A DNA stretch of 40,582 nt, taken from contig JAFRZL010000035.1 of NCBI GenBank assembly GCA_017442535.1, positions 1-40,582 on the forward strand, in the 5' to 3' direction. The notes beneath the pieces are model-generated. The model saw nothing but the letters and a program-made list of their open reading frames with translations, had not been told where the DNA came from and made no database searches. The position numbers and the translations under genes were made by a program. The DNA is from Bacillota bacterium. Lineage in GTDB: Bacteria; Bacillota; Clostridia; Lachnospirales; Bianqueaceae. Every line of letters begins with the position of its first letter. Positions within the stretch are counted from its first letter, which is position 1. Below are positions 1 through 7,846 of the stretch, in pieces.

Positions 1-274
1 ATTAGGGTCATCATATGGGTATAACCACCAGACTTTTGCCTTACTTCCAGCCGTAACATCTTCCGGTTTTAGTTCTCCGTTTTTATATGGATGCCACTCT
101 GCTGCTAAAGCCGGATTAATCGTCTTAAGATCATTAAATCCGAGCCAAACTTTACCACCAGAAAGAAATGGGCAACCCACGCCTTTATTTCGGCTGCTAA
201 TCGTTGCTTGCCACTCAAAATCAAAGTGTTTGCCCGTATTAGGGTCATCATATGGGTATAACCACCAGACTTTT
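1..274 (-). repeat. 237-bp coding tandem repeat
   Basis: The first 37 bases of the window recur almost exactly at 238-274, a period of 237 bp or 79 codons in frame. The repeat encodes the KVWWLYPYDDPN segment of successive zinc-ribbon units. The high DNA identity of the two copies suggests recent duplication or gene conversion inside the gene. Confidence 0.8.
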
Positions 275-396
275 TGACCACTCCCCGCAAAGACATCAGT
301 TGGAGATAACTCCCCATTTTTAGAGGGATGCCACTCATGCGCTAAGTTAGGATTTGTGGTCGCCAAATCATTCTTACCCTTTATAAGTTTAACCAT
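1..396 (-). CDS. Partial zinc-ribbon (DUF4379-like) repeat protein
   Basis: This gene runs off the left edge of the window, so only its first 132 codons are visible. It starts at an ATG at 396, with an AAGAAAGG ribosome site about 10 nt upstream. The frame is open to base 1. The protein contains repeated units beginning NDL..T.NP.LA.EWHP.KNGEL.P.DV, followed by KVWWLYPYDDPN, with a CP pair (VGCPF) in the first full unit. The EWHP..NG..P and VWW motifs are typical of the probable zinc-ribbon family PF14311 (DUF4379). The CxxC knuckles normally present in that family are largely missing here: the place of the usual C..CGHEW is taken by PYDDPNTGKHFDFEW. It lies 128 bp downstream of the zinc-ribbon nuclease gene on the same strand, and one ribbon of that neighbour has the same EW...NG..P signature. 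The two are therefore probably related and linked. Function is unknown; nucleic-acid binding is an inference from the family. Confidence 0.75.
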   Translation of the reverse strand, partial: MVKLIKGKNDLATTNPNLAHEWHPSKNGELSPTDVFAGSGQKVWWLYPYDDPNTGKHFDFEWQATISSRNKGVGCPFLSGGKVWLGFNDLKTINPALAAEWHPYKNGELKPEDVTAGSKAKVWWLYPYDDPN

Positions 397-524
397 CTGG
401 ATTGTACCTTTCTTATCGTTTTCAAATATACTTCTCCTGAACAAGCTCCTATAAGAGCACAAAGAAAAATACTACAAAAAGGAACTGCCTTTAGGTTTAT
501 CGAATGCCATAATTCCAGAGAATT

Positions 525-2651
525 CTATTTATATCGCCAATAATATCCCCCTGCATGCTTTGTTTTGTCATTCACCGCTGCAGATATACTACTGATACCT
601 ATTCCAAGACTTCTAGCCGCACGAGATAAGGAACTAAATTCAGCAATTAGATTCCCACTATCATCAAGTTGAAGAACTGGACGCGTGCGTCCTTGGGATT
701 TCTCACAATTTGGACATCTTGGTGTTTTTAGTATATTTGTTGGTTTTTGATTCCAAACAAAGCCACACTTGCAACATTTTAGTTCTATCGGAGTATCACA
801 TCCTTTATATTCACCTATGACTGCAATATTAGGATTCTTAAGCTGAATCTGTTCGGTAAACTGTTCTTTAGTTTTCTTTTGTGAATTGCAAGAAGGACAT
901 CCAGTGCCATGAAGAATCAAGCAAGGTTTTGCCTCCCATATCCATCCGCATTTTTTGCATCTAAAGTGAAGCTTGACATTTGCTCCTCGATATTCATCTA
1001 AAGCTTCAATCAATTGGCTTTTTGTCGAAAGATCTTGTAGGAATTCTTCGTTGGTCTTTTTTGCCGTACCGCAACACTTTTTGCATTTCTTTCCTTTAAG
1101 AACTTGCTGTGGTGTGGTTTGATATTCATAACCACATTTCTTGCATTTGCAAAGAATTGGTTTCCTAATACCATGATAATCTGATAGTATTTCAATACCA
1201 GGATTCTTCTGTTCAACCTCATGCAAAAAAACATCTTGGCTCTTTTTCTTGGACTTTAGATAGCACTGAGGACATCCACGTCGATTGAGCAGTTTGGATG
1301 GTGTAATCATCCATTCATGCTTACACTGTTCGCACCTACATAGTATTTTCGTGTCTGAACCTTTGTACTCTTCTAATGGAGTAATTATGCTATTGATTGA
1401 TCGTAGTTCTTCTAAAAACTGTTCATTGGTCTTAGGTGCATTACCATTACAACTTACACATCCGAAATCGTTGTTCACTCGAGAACTGGACGAGGTTTTC
1501 CATATATAGCCACATTTATTACATTTCCACCAATACTTTACTGTGCTCCCTGTATGAACCATATATGGCGTGATATTGCCATTTTTCTCTTGATACCACT
1601 CTTTGATTGCAATTGGATATGCAAGAGCTAGTGAGTGACTCCTTTTAAATGAATAGTACTGCTCTTGAATGCTGTACATATCATTCTCAACGTTTACTGA
1701 TGCTTGTTTTCCTAAATACAGAAGTATTGATTCGATTATTCTATTCAGCTGATCATATCCATCTCGTTCAACAGAATATGAAAAGAGCTTATCACAGAAT
1801 TGTTCGCCTGATATCACAGGCGCTTCTTTTAAACGAAGAAGTCGAATATTGTTTTGAGACAGAAGGACATACTTGTTTTTTTCTTTTTGAACAGCGTGTT
1901 TTCCTTTATGCCAATGCCTTCCATCGTATTCTATCCCTAGACGCATTGATGGAATATAAATATCTATTTCTGTAGTTCCGAATTTATAACCATTTATTGC
2001 ATCATTAAACTCTCTCTTGATATAGAAAAATAATGCTTGTTCAGGAAAAGATGTTTGAAAAATACGATTACACTTTGGACAGCCTCCACCTCGAAGAAGA
2101 TTATTTGGAGTTGCTTTCCATTCATTTCCACAGACTTGACACTTACATTTTATAGGTTTGCTTGACAAAACATAGTCTTCCATAGGAGCAATATGTGAAT
2201 TAACAGCCAATAGTTTTTCTCTAAACTCATCATTATTCGATCGTATCTTTTCACCTCCAGAAGCATGTCCACAAATAGGACAGCCATGGCCTGCAAGTAA
2301 CCAGTTTGGCTTGGATGTCCATTCATATCCACATATTTTACATCTGCATTTAATATATGCTAATGCACTTTTATACTCCTCACATGGGATAACTGTTGGA
2401 AGTATACTGTCTAATTCTTTAAGAAAAACCTCATTGCTTTTCCTTGTTTTAGTATGTGCAGCTTCTCGACCACAAATTGGACATCCATGTCCATGTAATA
2501 GTGAATATGGTATCGTTTTCCACTCATGACCACACACTAAACACTTGCACAGTATTTTTGTAGATGCATTAGTATAGGTCTCCAAGGCAACTACATTAGG
2601 ATTAGCTTTTTTTAATTCAATCAAATACTCGTTATTGCTTCGTTTTTTCAT
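525..2651 (-). CDS. Multi-zinc-ribbon Vsr/EDxHD-like nuclease with NUMOD1-like tail
   Basis: This 708-residue protein has three ribbons at residues 6-197, each with the pattern F..L......Y.....I.C.C..CG.EW...P..LL.G.GCP.C. A PD-(D/E)XK-type core follows at about 200-315. It has E204 (FPEQALF), D230 (TEIDIYIP), E241 and D243 (GIEYDGRHWH), H248 and a following R-LLRL segment, as in Vsr-like very-short-patch and EDxHD homing nucleases. Next come a DUF4379-type ribbon (about 340-405, EW...NG..P..V..GS...WWKC..CG) and four more ribbons (about 408-650). The last 50 residues (LQLDDSGNLIAEF.SLSRAA..LGI..SSISAAV.....AGGYYWRY) resemble the NUMOD1/IENR1 DNA-binding module of homing endonucleases. The gene starts at ATG 2651 with AGGA 9 nt upstream. 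It overlaps the frameshifted ribbon-helix-helix gene and is AT-rich compared with DNA to the right. It is probably a selfish or defence nuclease; its target is unknown. Confidence 0.8.
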   Translation of the reverse strand: MKKRSNNEYLIELKKANPNVVALETYTNASTKILCKCLVCGHEWKTIPYSLLHGHGCPICGREAAHTKTRKSNEVFLKELDSILPTVIPCEEYKSALAYIKCRCKICGYEWTSKPNWLLAGHGCPICGHASGGEKIRSNNDEFREKLLAVNSHIAPMEDYVLSSKPIKCKCQVCGNEWKATPNNLLRGGGCPKCNRIFQTSFPEQALFFYIKREFNDAINGYKFGTTEIDIYIPSMRLGIEYDGRHWHKGKHAVQKEKNKYVLLSQNNIRLLRLKEAPVISGEQFCDKLFSYSVERDGYDQLNRIIESILLYLGKQASVNVENDMYSIQEQYYSFKRSHSLALAYPIAIKEWYQEKNGNITPYMVHTGSTVKYWWKCNKCGYIWKTSSSSRVNNDFGCVSCNGNAPKTNEQFLEELRSINSIITPLEEYKGSDTKILCRCEQCKHEWMITPSKLLNRRGCPQCYLKSKKKSQDVFLHEVEQKNPGIEILSDYHGIRKPILCKCKKCGYEYQTTPQQVLKGKKCKKCCGTAKKTNEEFLQDLSTKSQLIEALDEYRGANVKLHFRCKKCGWIWEAKPCLILHGTGCPSCNSQKKTKEQFTEQIQLKNPNIAVIGEYKGCDTPIELKCCKCGFVWNQKPTNILKTPRCPNCEKSQGRTRPVLQLDDSGNLIAEFSSLSRAARSLGIGISSISAAVNDKTKHAGGYYWRYK

Positions 2652-2849
2652 TTTCAGGATTCCTATTTAATGTTTTAAGTAGTCTTTGTTGTGCATCAAA
2701 AGCATCAATGTAAACTGTTAATGCTTTTTCGACAGCAAAAGTCTTACTCTGCCCAGATTCAGTGCACATTTTTTCAATCTTTCATAAACTATCGTCTCAA
2801 TGCATACATTTAAATACTTGCCATTCTTCTTTGGTCTAGCCACCGTCAT
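2632..2849 (-). pseudogene. Ribbon-helix-helix (CopG/Arc-like) small gene with a frameshift
   Basis: Reading from ATG 2849 gives MTVARPKKNGKYLNVCIETI and then VYERLKK. At a run of six A the frame shifts by -1 and continues as MCTESGQSKTFAVEKALTVY and IDAFDAQQRLLKTLNRN, ending with TAA at 2632. The joined product of about 72 residues has the basic N-terminal strand and two amphipathic helices of an RHH DNA-binding protein. Without the shift, frame 0 stops about 14 codons after the A run. One missing A, a sequencing error, or slippage on AAAAAA would all explain it. The 3' end overlaps the start of the zinc-ribbon nuclease by 20 bp, so the two are arranged for co-expression, and the RHH may be the autoregulator of the unit. 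Recognition of the fold is from pattern only. Confidence 0.6.
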
Positions 2850-2884
2850 TCCGCCTAAAGACTACTAATAGGATTATCAACACA

Positions 2885-2913
2885 ATTATACCACTATTTG
2901 CTACCGATTTCAA
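2885..2913 (-). promoter_or_regulatory. Promoter for the RHH / zinc-ribbon nuclease unit
   Basis: On the minus strand TTGAAA (2913-2908) and TATAAT (2890-2885) are 17 bp apart, a near-consensus housekeeping promoter. The predicted transcript starts near 2878, about 30 nt upstream of the RHH ATG. Confidence 0.6.
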
Positions 2914-2990
2914 TTGTCTCCTACTGTTACTTTCGAGACATTCTGCATTCTTACATCCTTCCTTCACATCCAAATTATCAAAATGCGTAG

Positions 2991-3404
2991 CTTACATTCG
3001 CGAACGCTCTCATCCTGATCCTTCTGAGCCTTATTCTTTCTGTGGCTGATGCCTTCTATTTCAGCTCGAATAACCCGGTCGTTTCCAAATTCCTCTCCAC
3101 CGGCCAGACGGTTTTCTCACTTGCCGCCACGCTCTTTATTATCAAGGGCATTATGAATCTCTCCGAGGCGCTCGAACGTAAGGATATGTTTGAGAAGGGC
3201 AGGACAGTGCTGACCATCGTTTTGATTTTCAATATTGTCACCATTATCTGCAATCTGCTCAGCGCGTTCTTCCAGATGAGGGGCACTCTGGGCACCATTA
3301 TTTCCGTTGCGGGAGCCATTTCTTCCGTTCTTACGATCGTCTACCTCATCCTCTATCTTTCCTACCTCGGCAAGGCCGGGAAGATGCTGGAAGCGGCAAA
3401 ATAA
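2991..3404 (+). CDS. Small multi-pass membrane protein with a lost or damaged start
   Basis: The frame is open from codon 2991 (the preceding codon 2988-2990 is TAG) to the stop at 3404. The first codons give LTFANALILILLSLILSVADAFYFSS in two stretches, a convincing first transmembrane helix, so the later GTG at 3042 is probably not the true start. About three further hydrophobic helices follow, with a short basic/acidic loop (SEALERKDMFEKGRT). An ATG at 2983 lies one base out of frame: adding one base would give MR(S)LTFANALIL. No ribosome site precedes it. Base composition changes from AT-rich to the richer core composition at this point. The gene was therefore either truncated by insertion of the AT-rich block to the left or carries a frameshift. 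The family was not recognised. Confidence 0.6.
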   Translation, partial: LTFANALILILLSLILSVADAFYFSSNNPVVSKFLSTGQTVFSLAATLFIIKGIMNLSEALERKDMFEKGRTVLTIVLIFNIVTIICNLLSAFFQMRGTLGTIISVAGAISSVLTIVYLILYLSYLGKAGKMLEAAK

Positions 3405-3435
3405 TCAGGCCTCGCCGGTAATCACCCGGCGTCCG

Positions 3436-3468
3436 GACTGCGTTCTCCCAGAGACGCAGTCTTTTTTT
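3436..3468 (+). terminator. Rho-independent terminator
   Basis: The stem GACTGCGT (3436-3443) pairs with ACGCAGTC (3454-3461) and is followed by seven T. It ends the small membrane-protein transcript. A second GC-rich inverted repeat lies just upstream (3412-3431). Confidence 0.8.
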
Positions 3469-3548
3469 GCCGCCATGCAAGCCAGAGCGGGATACCGTTT
3501 GTTTTTCTTTTTTCTTCTTTGATTCTGTTGCTTTTGCCAAAAAAATCA

Positions 3549-3577
3549 TTGACATTCCTGTTGTTTTAAGGTACAAT
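3549..3577 (+). promoter_or_regulatory. Promoter of the glycyl-radical dehydratase operon
   Basis: TTGACA (3549-3554) and TACAAT (3572-3577) are separated by 17 bp. The ribosome site AAGGAGAAGGAG precedes the ATG at 3623. No operator was recognised between them. Confidence 0.75.
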
Positions 3578-3622
3578 GTACTTAGGATTATTATCTGTCC
3601 CATAAGGAGAAGGAGATCTGTC

Positions 3623-6151
3623 ATGGTTCACATCGCGAACGATCATATCAAGAAGAGTCCCCGTATTCAACGGTTAATCGATCATCTGTATGCCAAACTT
3701 CCGGTCGTAGAGGCGGATCGTGCCGTCCTGCTGACCGAATCCTACCGCAGCAGCGAGGGTGATCCCATCATCATCCGCCGCGCCAAGGCATTCGATCATA
3801 TCTGCCGCCATATTCCCATCATTATCCGTCCCGAGGAACTGATCGTCGGCAGCGCCAGCCAGGCGCCGCGCGGCTGCCAGGTTTTCCCCGAGTATTCTTT
3901 TGAATGGCTGGAATCCGAATTTGATACCATGGAGACCCGCGAGGCCGATCCTTTCCACATTGAGGAGGATACCAAGCGGACACTGCATGAGGTTTACAAG
4001 TACTGGAAGGGCCGCACCACGAGCGAGCTGGCCACTTCCTACATGGCGCCCGAGGCGTTGCTGGCCATCGAGCACAATATGTTCACACCCGGCAACTATT
4101 TCTATAACGGCATCGGTCATGTCACCGTCTGCTACGGCCGCATCATTACGGAGGGTCTGGAATCCATCAAGCGTCAGGCCGCCGAGGCTCTGCTGGAGTG
4201 CCATTTCGGTGACGGGGATTATGCCCGCCGTTCGCATTTCCTGCAGGCTGTGATCGCCGCGACCGAAGCTGCATGTGTCTATGCCGAGCGTTATTCCGAG
4301 CTCGCCAGGCAGGAGGCCTCGCGTGAGACCGATCCGGTCCGCCGCGCCGAGCTGGAGGTCATCGCTTCCAACTGCGCCCGCGTGCCCCGCTACGGCGCCC
4401 GCAATTTCTACGAAGCCTGCCAGTCCTTCTGGTTCATCCAGATGCTGCTGCAGATGGAGTCCAGCGGTCACTCGATTTCGCCCGGACGTTTTGACCAGTA
4501 TATGTATCCCTTCTACAAGAAGGATCTGGATGCCGGCAAGATCACGCCCGAATCCGCGCAGGAGCTGATGGACTGCATCTGGATCAAGCTGAATGATCTG
4601 AACAAGATCCGCGACGCGGCTTCTGCCAAGGGCTTCGCCGGCTACAGCCTGTTCCAGAATCTGATCGCCGGCGGCCAGACGCCCGACGGACGCGACGCGA
4701 CCAATGATCTTTCCTACATGTGCATCGAGGCCAGCATGCATGTCCTGCTGCCCCAGCCCTCCTTCTCCGTCCGTGTGTGGAACGGGTCTCCGCAGGAGTT
4801 CCTGATGCGCGCCGCCGAGCTGACGCGTACCGGTATCGGCCTGCCCGCCTATTATAATGACGAAGTGATCATCCCCGCGCTGCTCTCCCGCGGTCTGACG
4901 ATGGAGGACGCGCGCGATTACAATATCATCGGCTGTGTCGAGCCGCAGAAAGCCGGCAAGACCGATGGCTGGCACGATGCTGCTTTCTACAATATGTGCC
5001 GTCCGCTGGAGCTTGTCTTCAGTAACGGCGTGGACAAGGGTGTGCAGGTCGGTCTGCAGACCGGCGATGTCACTGCTTTCCGCACCTTCGACGAATTCTA
5101 CGATGCCTATAAGAAGCAGCAGAATTATATGCTGAGCCTGCTGGTCAATGCCGACAACGCCATTGATGTGGCGCATGCCGAGCGCTGTCCGCTCCCCTTC
5201 CTCTCCGGTATGATCGAGGATTGTATCGGCCGCGGCAAGAGCGTGCAGGAAGGCGGCGCGGTCTACAATTTCACCGGCCCGCAGGGCTTCGGTATCGCTA
5301 ATATGGCTGACTCGCTGTACGCGATCAAGACCCTTGTCTATGAACAGCATAAGCTGAGCATGGCCGATCTGCGCGACGCGCTCGCCGCCAATTACGGCAA
5401 GGAGCGTACGCCTGAGGAGGCGCAGGAAGTCGCGGTCGAGGTGGCCAGGGCTCTGGCAGCGGATGGCGTGACCCTGACCGAGGCTCAGGTCCGCAAACTG
5501 TACGAAACGGCCCGCACCGGCGGCCTGTCTGAGGAGCAGCGCGCCAAGTACCAGGCTATTCACGGTATGCTCGAGGAAGTGCCCAAGTTCGGCAACGATA
5601 TCGCTGAGGTCGACGCTTTCGCCCGCGATGTGGCCTACACCTATACCCGTCCTCTGCAGAACTTCATGAATCCCCGCGGCGGTCACTATCAGGCCGGTCT
5701 GTATCCGGTTTCCGCCAATGTGCCTCTTGGCGCCCAGACCGGTGCGACCCCGGACGGTCGTTATGCCGGCACTCCCGTGGCGGACGGCGTTTCTCCGTCT
5801 GCCGGACGTGACACCCACGGTCCCACCGCTTCTGCCAATTCCGTCTCCCGTCTGGACCATTATATCGCGAGCAACGGTACGCTTTTCAACATGAAATTCC
5901 ATCCGTCCGCACTGGCCGGGCGCGAAGGTCTCGCGAATTTTGTCGCGCTGATCCGCTCTTACTTTGACCAGAAGGGCAGCCATATGCAGTTCAATGTGGT
6001 CAGCCGCGAGACGCTGATCGACGCGCAGAAGCATCCTGAGAATTACCGCTCGCTGGTCGTCCGCGTGGCCGGCTACAGTGCCCTCTTTACCACGCTGTCC
6101 CGCTCGCTGCAGGATGACATCATTAACCGTACCGAGCAGACATCCATGTAG
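3623..6151 (+). CDS. Glycyl-radical diol dehydratase (glycerol / 1,2-propanediol dehydratase type)
   Basis: This 842-residue pyruvate-formate-lyase-fold enzyme has the active cysteine at C438 in IIGCVEP and the radical glycine at G817 in RVAGYSA, followed by the usual LSRSLQDDIINRTEQ end. Counting residues, H166 (GIGHVTVCY), H283-S284 (SSGHSISPGR), C438, E440 and D452 (GWHD) line up with H164, H281, S282, C433, E435 and D447 of Clostridium butyricum B12-independent glycerol dehydratase. I also recall the Roseburia inulinivorans propanediol dehydratase having near-identical numbering. The enzyme would dehydrate 1,2-propanediol to propionaldehyde or glycerol to 3-hydroxypropionaldehyde, anaerobically. 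The start at 3623 is chosen for its strong ribosome site; upstream in-frame codons look non-coding. Activase, PduU/EutS-like and PduV/EutP-like genes follow. The hydroxyproline dehydratase HypD was considered and judged less likely because the HS pair and neighbours fit diol dehydratase. Confidence 0.85.
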   Translation: MVHIANDHIKKSPRIQRLIDHLYAKLPVVEADRAVLLTESYRSSEGDPIIIRRAKAFDHICRHIPIIIRPEELIVGSASQAPRGCQVFPEYSFEWLESEFDTMETREADPFHIEEDTKRTLHEVYKYWKGRTTSELATSYMAPEALLAIEHNMFTPGNYFYNGIGHVTVCYGRIITEGLESIKRQAAEALLECHFGDGDYARRSHFLQAVIAATEAACVYAERYSELARQEASRETDPVRRAELEVIASNCARVPRYGARNFYEACQSFWFIQMLLQMESSGHSISPGRFDQYMYPFYKKDLDAGKITPESAQELMDCIWIKLNDLNKIRDAASAKGFAGYSLFQNLIAGGQTPDGRDATNDLSYMCIEASMHVLLPQPSFSVRVWNGSPQEFLMRAAELTRTGIGLPAYYNDEVIIPALLSRGLTMEDARDYNIIGCVEPQKAGKTDGWHDAAFYNMCRPLELVFSNGVDKGVQVGLQTGDVTAFRTFDEFYDAYKKQQNYMLSLLVNADNAIDVAHAERCPLPFLSGMIEDCIGRGKSVQEGGAVYNFTGPQGFGIANMADSLYAIKTLVYEQHKLSMADLRDALAANYGKERTPEEAQEVAVEVARALAADGVTLTEAQVRKLYETARTGGLSEEQRAKYQAIHGMLEEVPKFGNDIAEVDAFARDVAYTYTRPLQNFMNPRGGHYQAGLYPVSANVPLGAQTGATPDGRYAGTPVADGVSPSAGRDTHGPTASANSVSRLDHYIASNGTLFNMKFHPSALAGREGLANFVALIRSYFDQKGSHMQFNVVSRETLIDAQKHPENYRSLVVRVAGYSALFTTLSRSLQDDIINRTEQTSM

Positions 6152-6195
6152 CCCACGGCTTTCCGCCGAACCTTTATCAGATCAGGAAGGTAGTT

Positions 6196-6993
6196 ATGAC
6201 GAAAGAATACAATCAGGTCCCGGGGCGGATCTTTGATATCCAGCGCTATTCGATTCATGACGGTCCCGGGATCCGCACCATTGTCTTTATCAAAGGCTGT
6301 TTCCTGCGGTGCCGCTGGTGCTGCAACCCGGAATCCCAGCGCTATGATATCGAGGAGCTGACCATGAACGGCAAAACCCGCGTGGTGGGTGAAGATACCA
6401 CAGTCGGCGCCGTGATGACGGAGGTCCTCAAGGACATGCCCTACTACCGGCGTTCCGGGGGCGGGCTCACGCTGTCCGGAGGCGAATGCCTCTTCCAGGC
6501 GGATTTCTCCGCAGCGCTGCTCCTTGCGGCGCACGAGAACCAGCTGAATACCGCGATCGAATCCACCGCGTTTTCCAAGTTCGAGCGGATCGAGAAACTG
6601 CTGCCGGAGCTTGATTATTTCCTGATGGATATCAAGCACACCAACAGTGCCAAGCACAAAGCTTTTACCGGCGTGCCCAATGAGCTGATTCTGGAGAACG
6701 CGCGCAAAGTCGCGGAGGACGGACGCGCGCAGTTGATCATCCGCGTCCCCACCATTCCGGGCTTTAACGATACGCCTGCCGAGATCCGGGATATCGCCCG
6801 CTTTGCAGCGACCCTGCCCGGCGTGAAAAAGCTGCATCTGCTCCCCTACCACCGGCTGGGACAGGATAAGTACTCCGGCCTGGGACGCGATTATACGCTG
6901 ACGGAGATCCTGCCGCCCTCTAAGGAGCATATGCAGGAGCTGCTGGATGTTGCTGTCCGGGCTTCCGGCCTGGATTGTCAGATTGGAGGTTAA
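6196..6993 (+). CDS. Glycyl-radical enzyme activating enzyme (radical SAM)
   Basis: This 265-residue radical-SAM protein installs the glycyl radical on the dehydratase encoded 45 bp upstream. The cluster motif is GCFLRCRWCCNPES (CxxxCxxC), preceded by the family's IHDGPGIRT segment. SGGECLFQ, the SAM-binding GGE motif, and a C-terminal LLPYHRLGQDKY motif are present. Compared with most diol-dehydratase activases the protein is short. The usual insertion carrying two ferredoxin-type 4Fe-4S clusters, expected after the CxxxCxxC, is replaced by about 25 residues with no cysteine (RYDIEELTMNGKTR). In this respect it resembles PflA. The start at ATG 6196 has AGGAAGG upstream. Confidence 0.9.
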   Translation: MTKEYNQVPGRIFDIQRYSIHDGPGIRTIVFIKGCFLRCRWCCNPESQRYDIEELTMNGKTRVVGEDTTVGAVMTEVLKDMPYYRRSGGGLTLSGGECLFQADFSAALLLAAHENQLNTAIESTAFSKFERIEKLLPELDYFLMDIKHTNSAKHKAFTGVPNELILENARKVAEDGRAQLIIRVPTIPGFNDTPAEIRDIARFAATLPGVKKLHLLPYHRLGQDKYSGLGRDYTLTEILPPSKEHMQELLDVAVRASGLDCQIGG

Positions 6994-6995
6994 TC

Positions 6996-7382
6996 ATGGA
7001 TCTATTCGATCGTAACTCCATGTCCGCCGATGATGTCAAGCAGCGCATCATCCAGGAACTGGTTCCGGGTAAACAAATCACGCTGGCCCATATTATCGCG
7101 AATCCGGATCCCGTCCTCTACAAGAAGCTCGGGCTTGATCCGGCCGTGGATTACGCGGCCTCCGCGATCGGCGTCGTCACCGTGAGCCCCGCCGAGACTG
7201 CGATCATCATCGGCGATATCGCGACCAAATCCTCCGGCGTGGAGCTGGGCTTCCTGGACCGTTTCAGCGGCACACTGATCGTAACCGGCCGCTTCTCGGA
7301 TGTGGAAGCTGCGCTTAACGCCCTCACCTCCTACTGCAGGGAAGTGCTTGGCTACTCGGTCGTCCCCATCACCAAGACATGA
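6996..7382 (+). CDS. Bacterial microcompartment shell protein, PduU/EutS family
   Basis: This 128-residue protein starts at ATG 6996, directly after GGAGG, 3 bp after the activase stop. The segment KQITLAHIIANPDPVLYKKLG is typical of EutS/PduU circularly permuted BMC-domain proteins, which form minor hexameric tiles of microcompartment shells. The second half (AIGVVTVSPAETAIIIGDI, then a GTLIVTGRFSDVEAAL segment) has the alternating strands and helix of the BMC fold. Its last codon overlaps the next gene (ATGA). No BMC-H, BMC-T or BMC-P gene is present in this window, so the shell must be completed from elsewhere, or the protein works without a full shell. Confidence 0.8.
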   Translation: MDLFDRNSMSADDVKQRIIQELVPGKQITLAHIIANPDPVLYKKLGLDPAVDYAASAIGVVTVSPAETAIIIGDIATKSSGVELGFLDRFSGTLIVTGRFSDVEAALNALTSYCREVLGYSVVPITKT

Positions 7383-7819
7383 AAAAAATCATCTTTTTCG
7401 GTCGGACCGGCTGCGGCAAGACCACTCTGGTGCAGGCCATGCGCGGTGAAGCTGCCACATACCGCAAGACCCAGTCCATCGACCATTTTGATGTTGTCAT
7501 TGATACCCCCGGCGAATATGCCGAAGTCCATTCCCTGAGCCGTGCGATTGCCCTCTTCTCCTATGAAGCGGACGTCGTAGGGCTCGTTCTTTCAGCAACG
7601 GAGCCGTATTCGCTGTATTCGCCCAATATCACGGGGATGGTGAACCGCGAAGTGATCGGCATCGTCACCCATATCGACAGTCCCGACGCGAATCCCGATC
7701 GTGCGAGGCGCTGGCTGGAGCTGGCCGGGTGTAAAAAGATTTTTTACGTGAATTCGCTCACCAACGAGGGCGTGGAGGATATTCTGGCCTATCTGAAATC
7801 TTCTGATCAGAAAGAATAA
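7379..7819 (+). CDS. PduV/EutP-like small GTPase
   Basis: This 146-residue protein has a P-loop at residues 8-16 (GRTGCGKTT), a DTPGEY switch II motif and a base-recognition THID segment in place of the usual NKxD (IVTHIDSP). This variant is seen in EutP/PduV proteins. The family accompanies propanediol and ethanolamine microcompartments; PduV has been reported to associate with the shell exterior. It overlaps the shell gene by 4 bp (ATGA), so translation is likely coupled. Confidence 0.85.
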   Translation: MKKIIFFGRTGCGKTTLVQAMRGEAATYRKTQSIDHFDVVIDTPGEYAEVHSLSRAIALFSYEADVVGLVLSATEPYSLYSPNITGMVNREVIGIVTHIDSPDANPDRARRWLELAGCKKIFYVNSLTNEGVEDILAYLKSSDQKE

Positions 7820-7846
7820 TTTTAAGATTATAATGAGGAGACCCCT

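Noticed and set aside
3674..6034. Long open frame on the minus strand opposite the dehydratase gene
   Set aside because: It mirrors the codon bias of the real gene, lacks a ribosome site and encodes no recognisable protein; the plus-strand gene has full catalytic motifs.
3623..6151. Hydroxyproline dehydratase (HypD) as identity of the glycyl-radical enzyme
   Set aside because: The H166, H283-S284 and D452 positions fit glycerol/propanediol dehydratase, and the neighbours are PduU/PduV-like rather than a pyrroline-5-carboxylate reductase.
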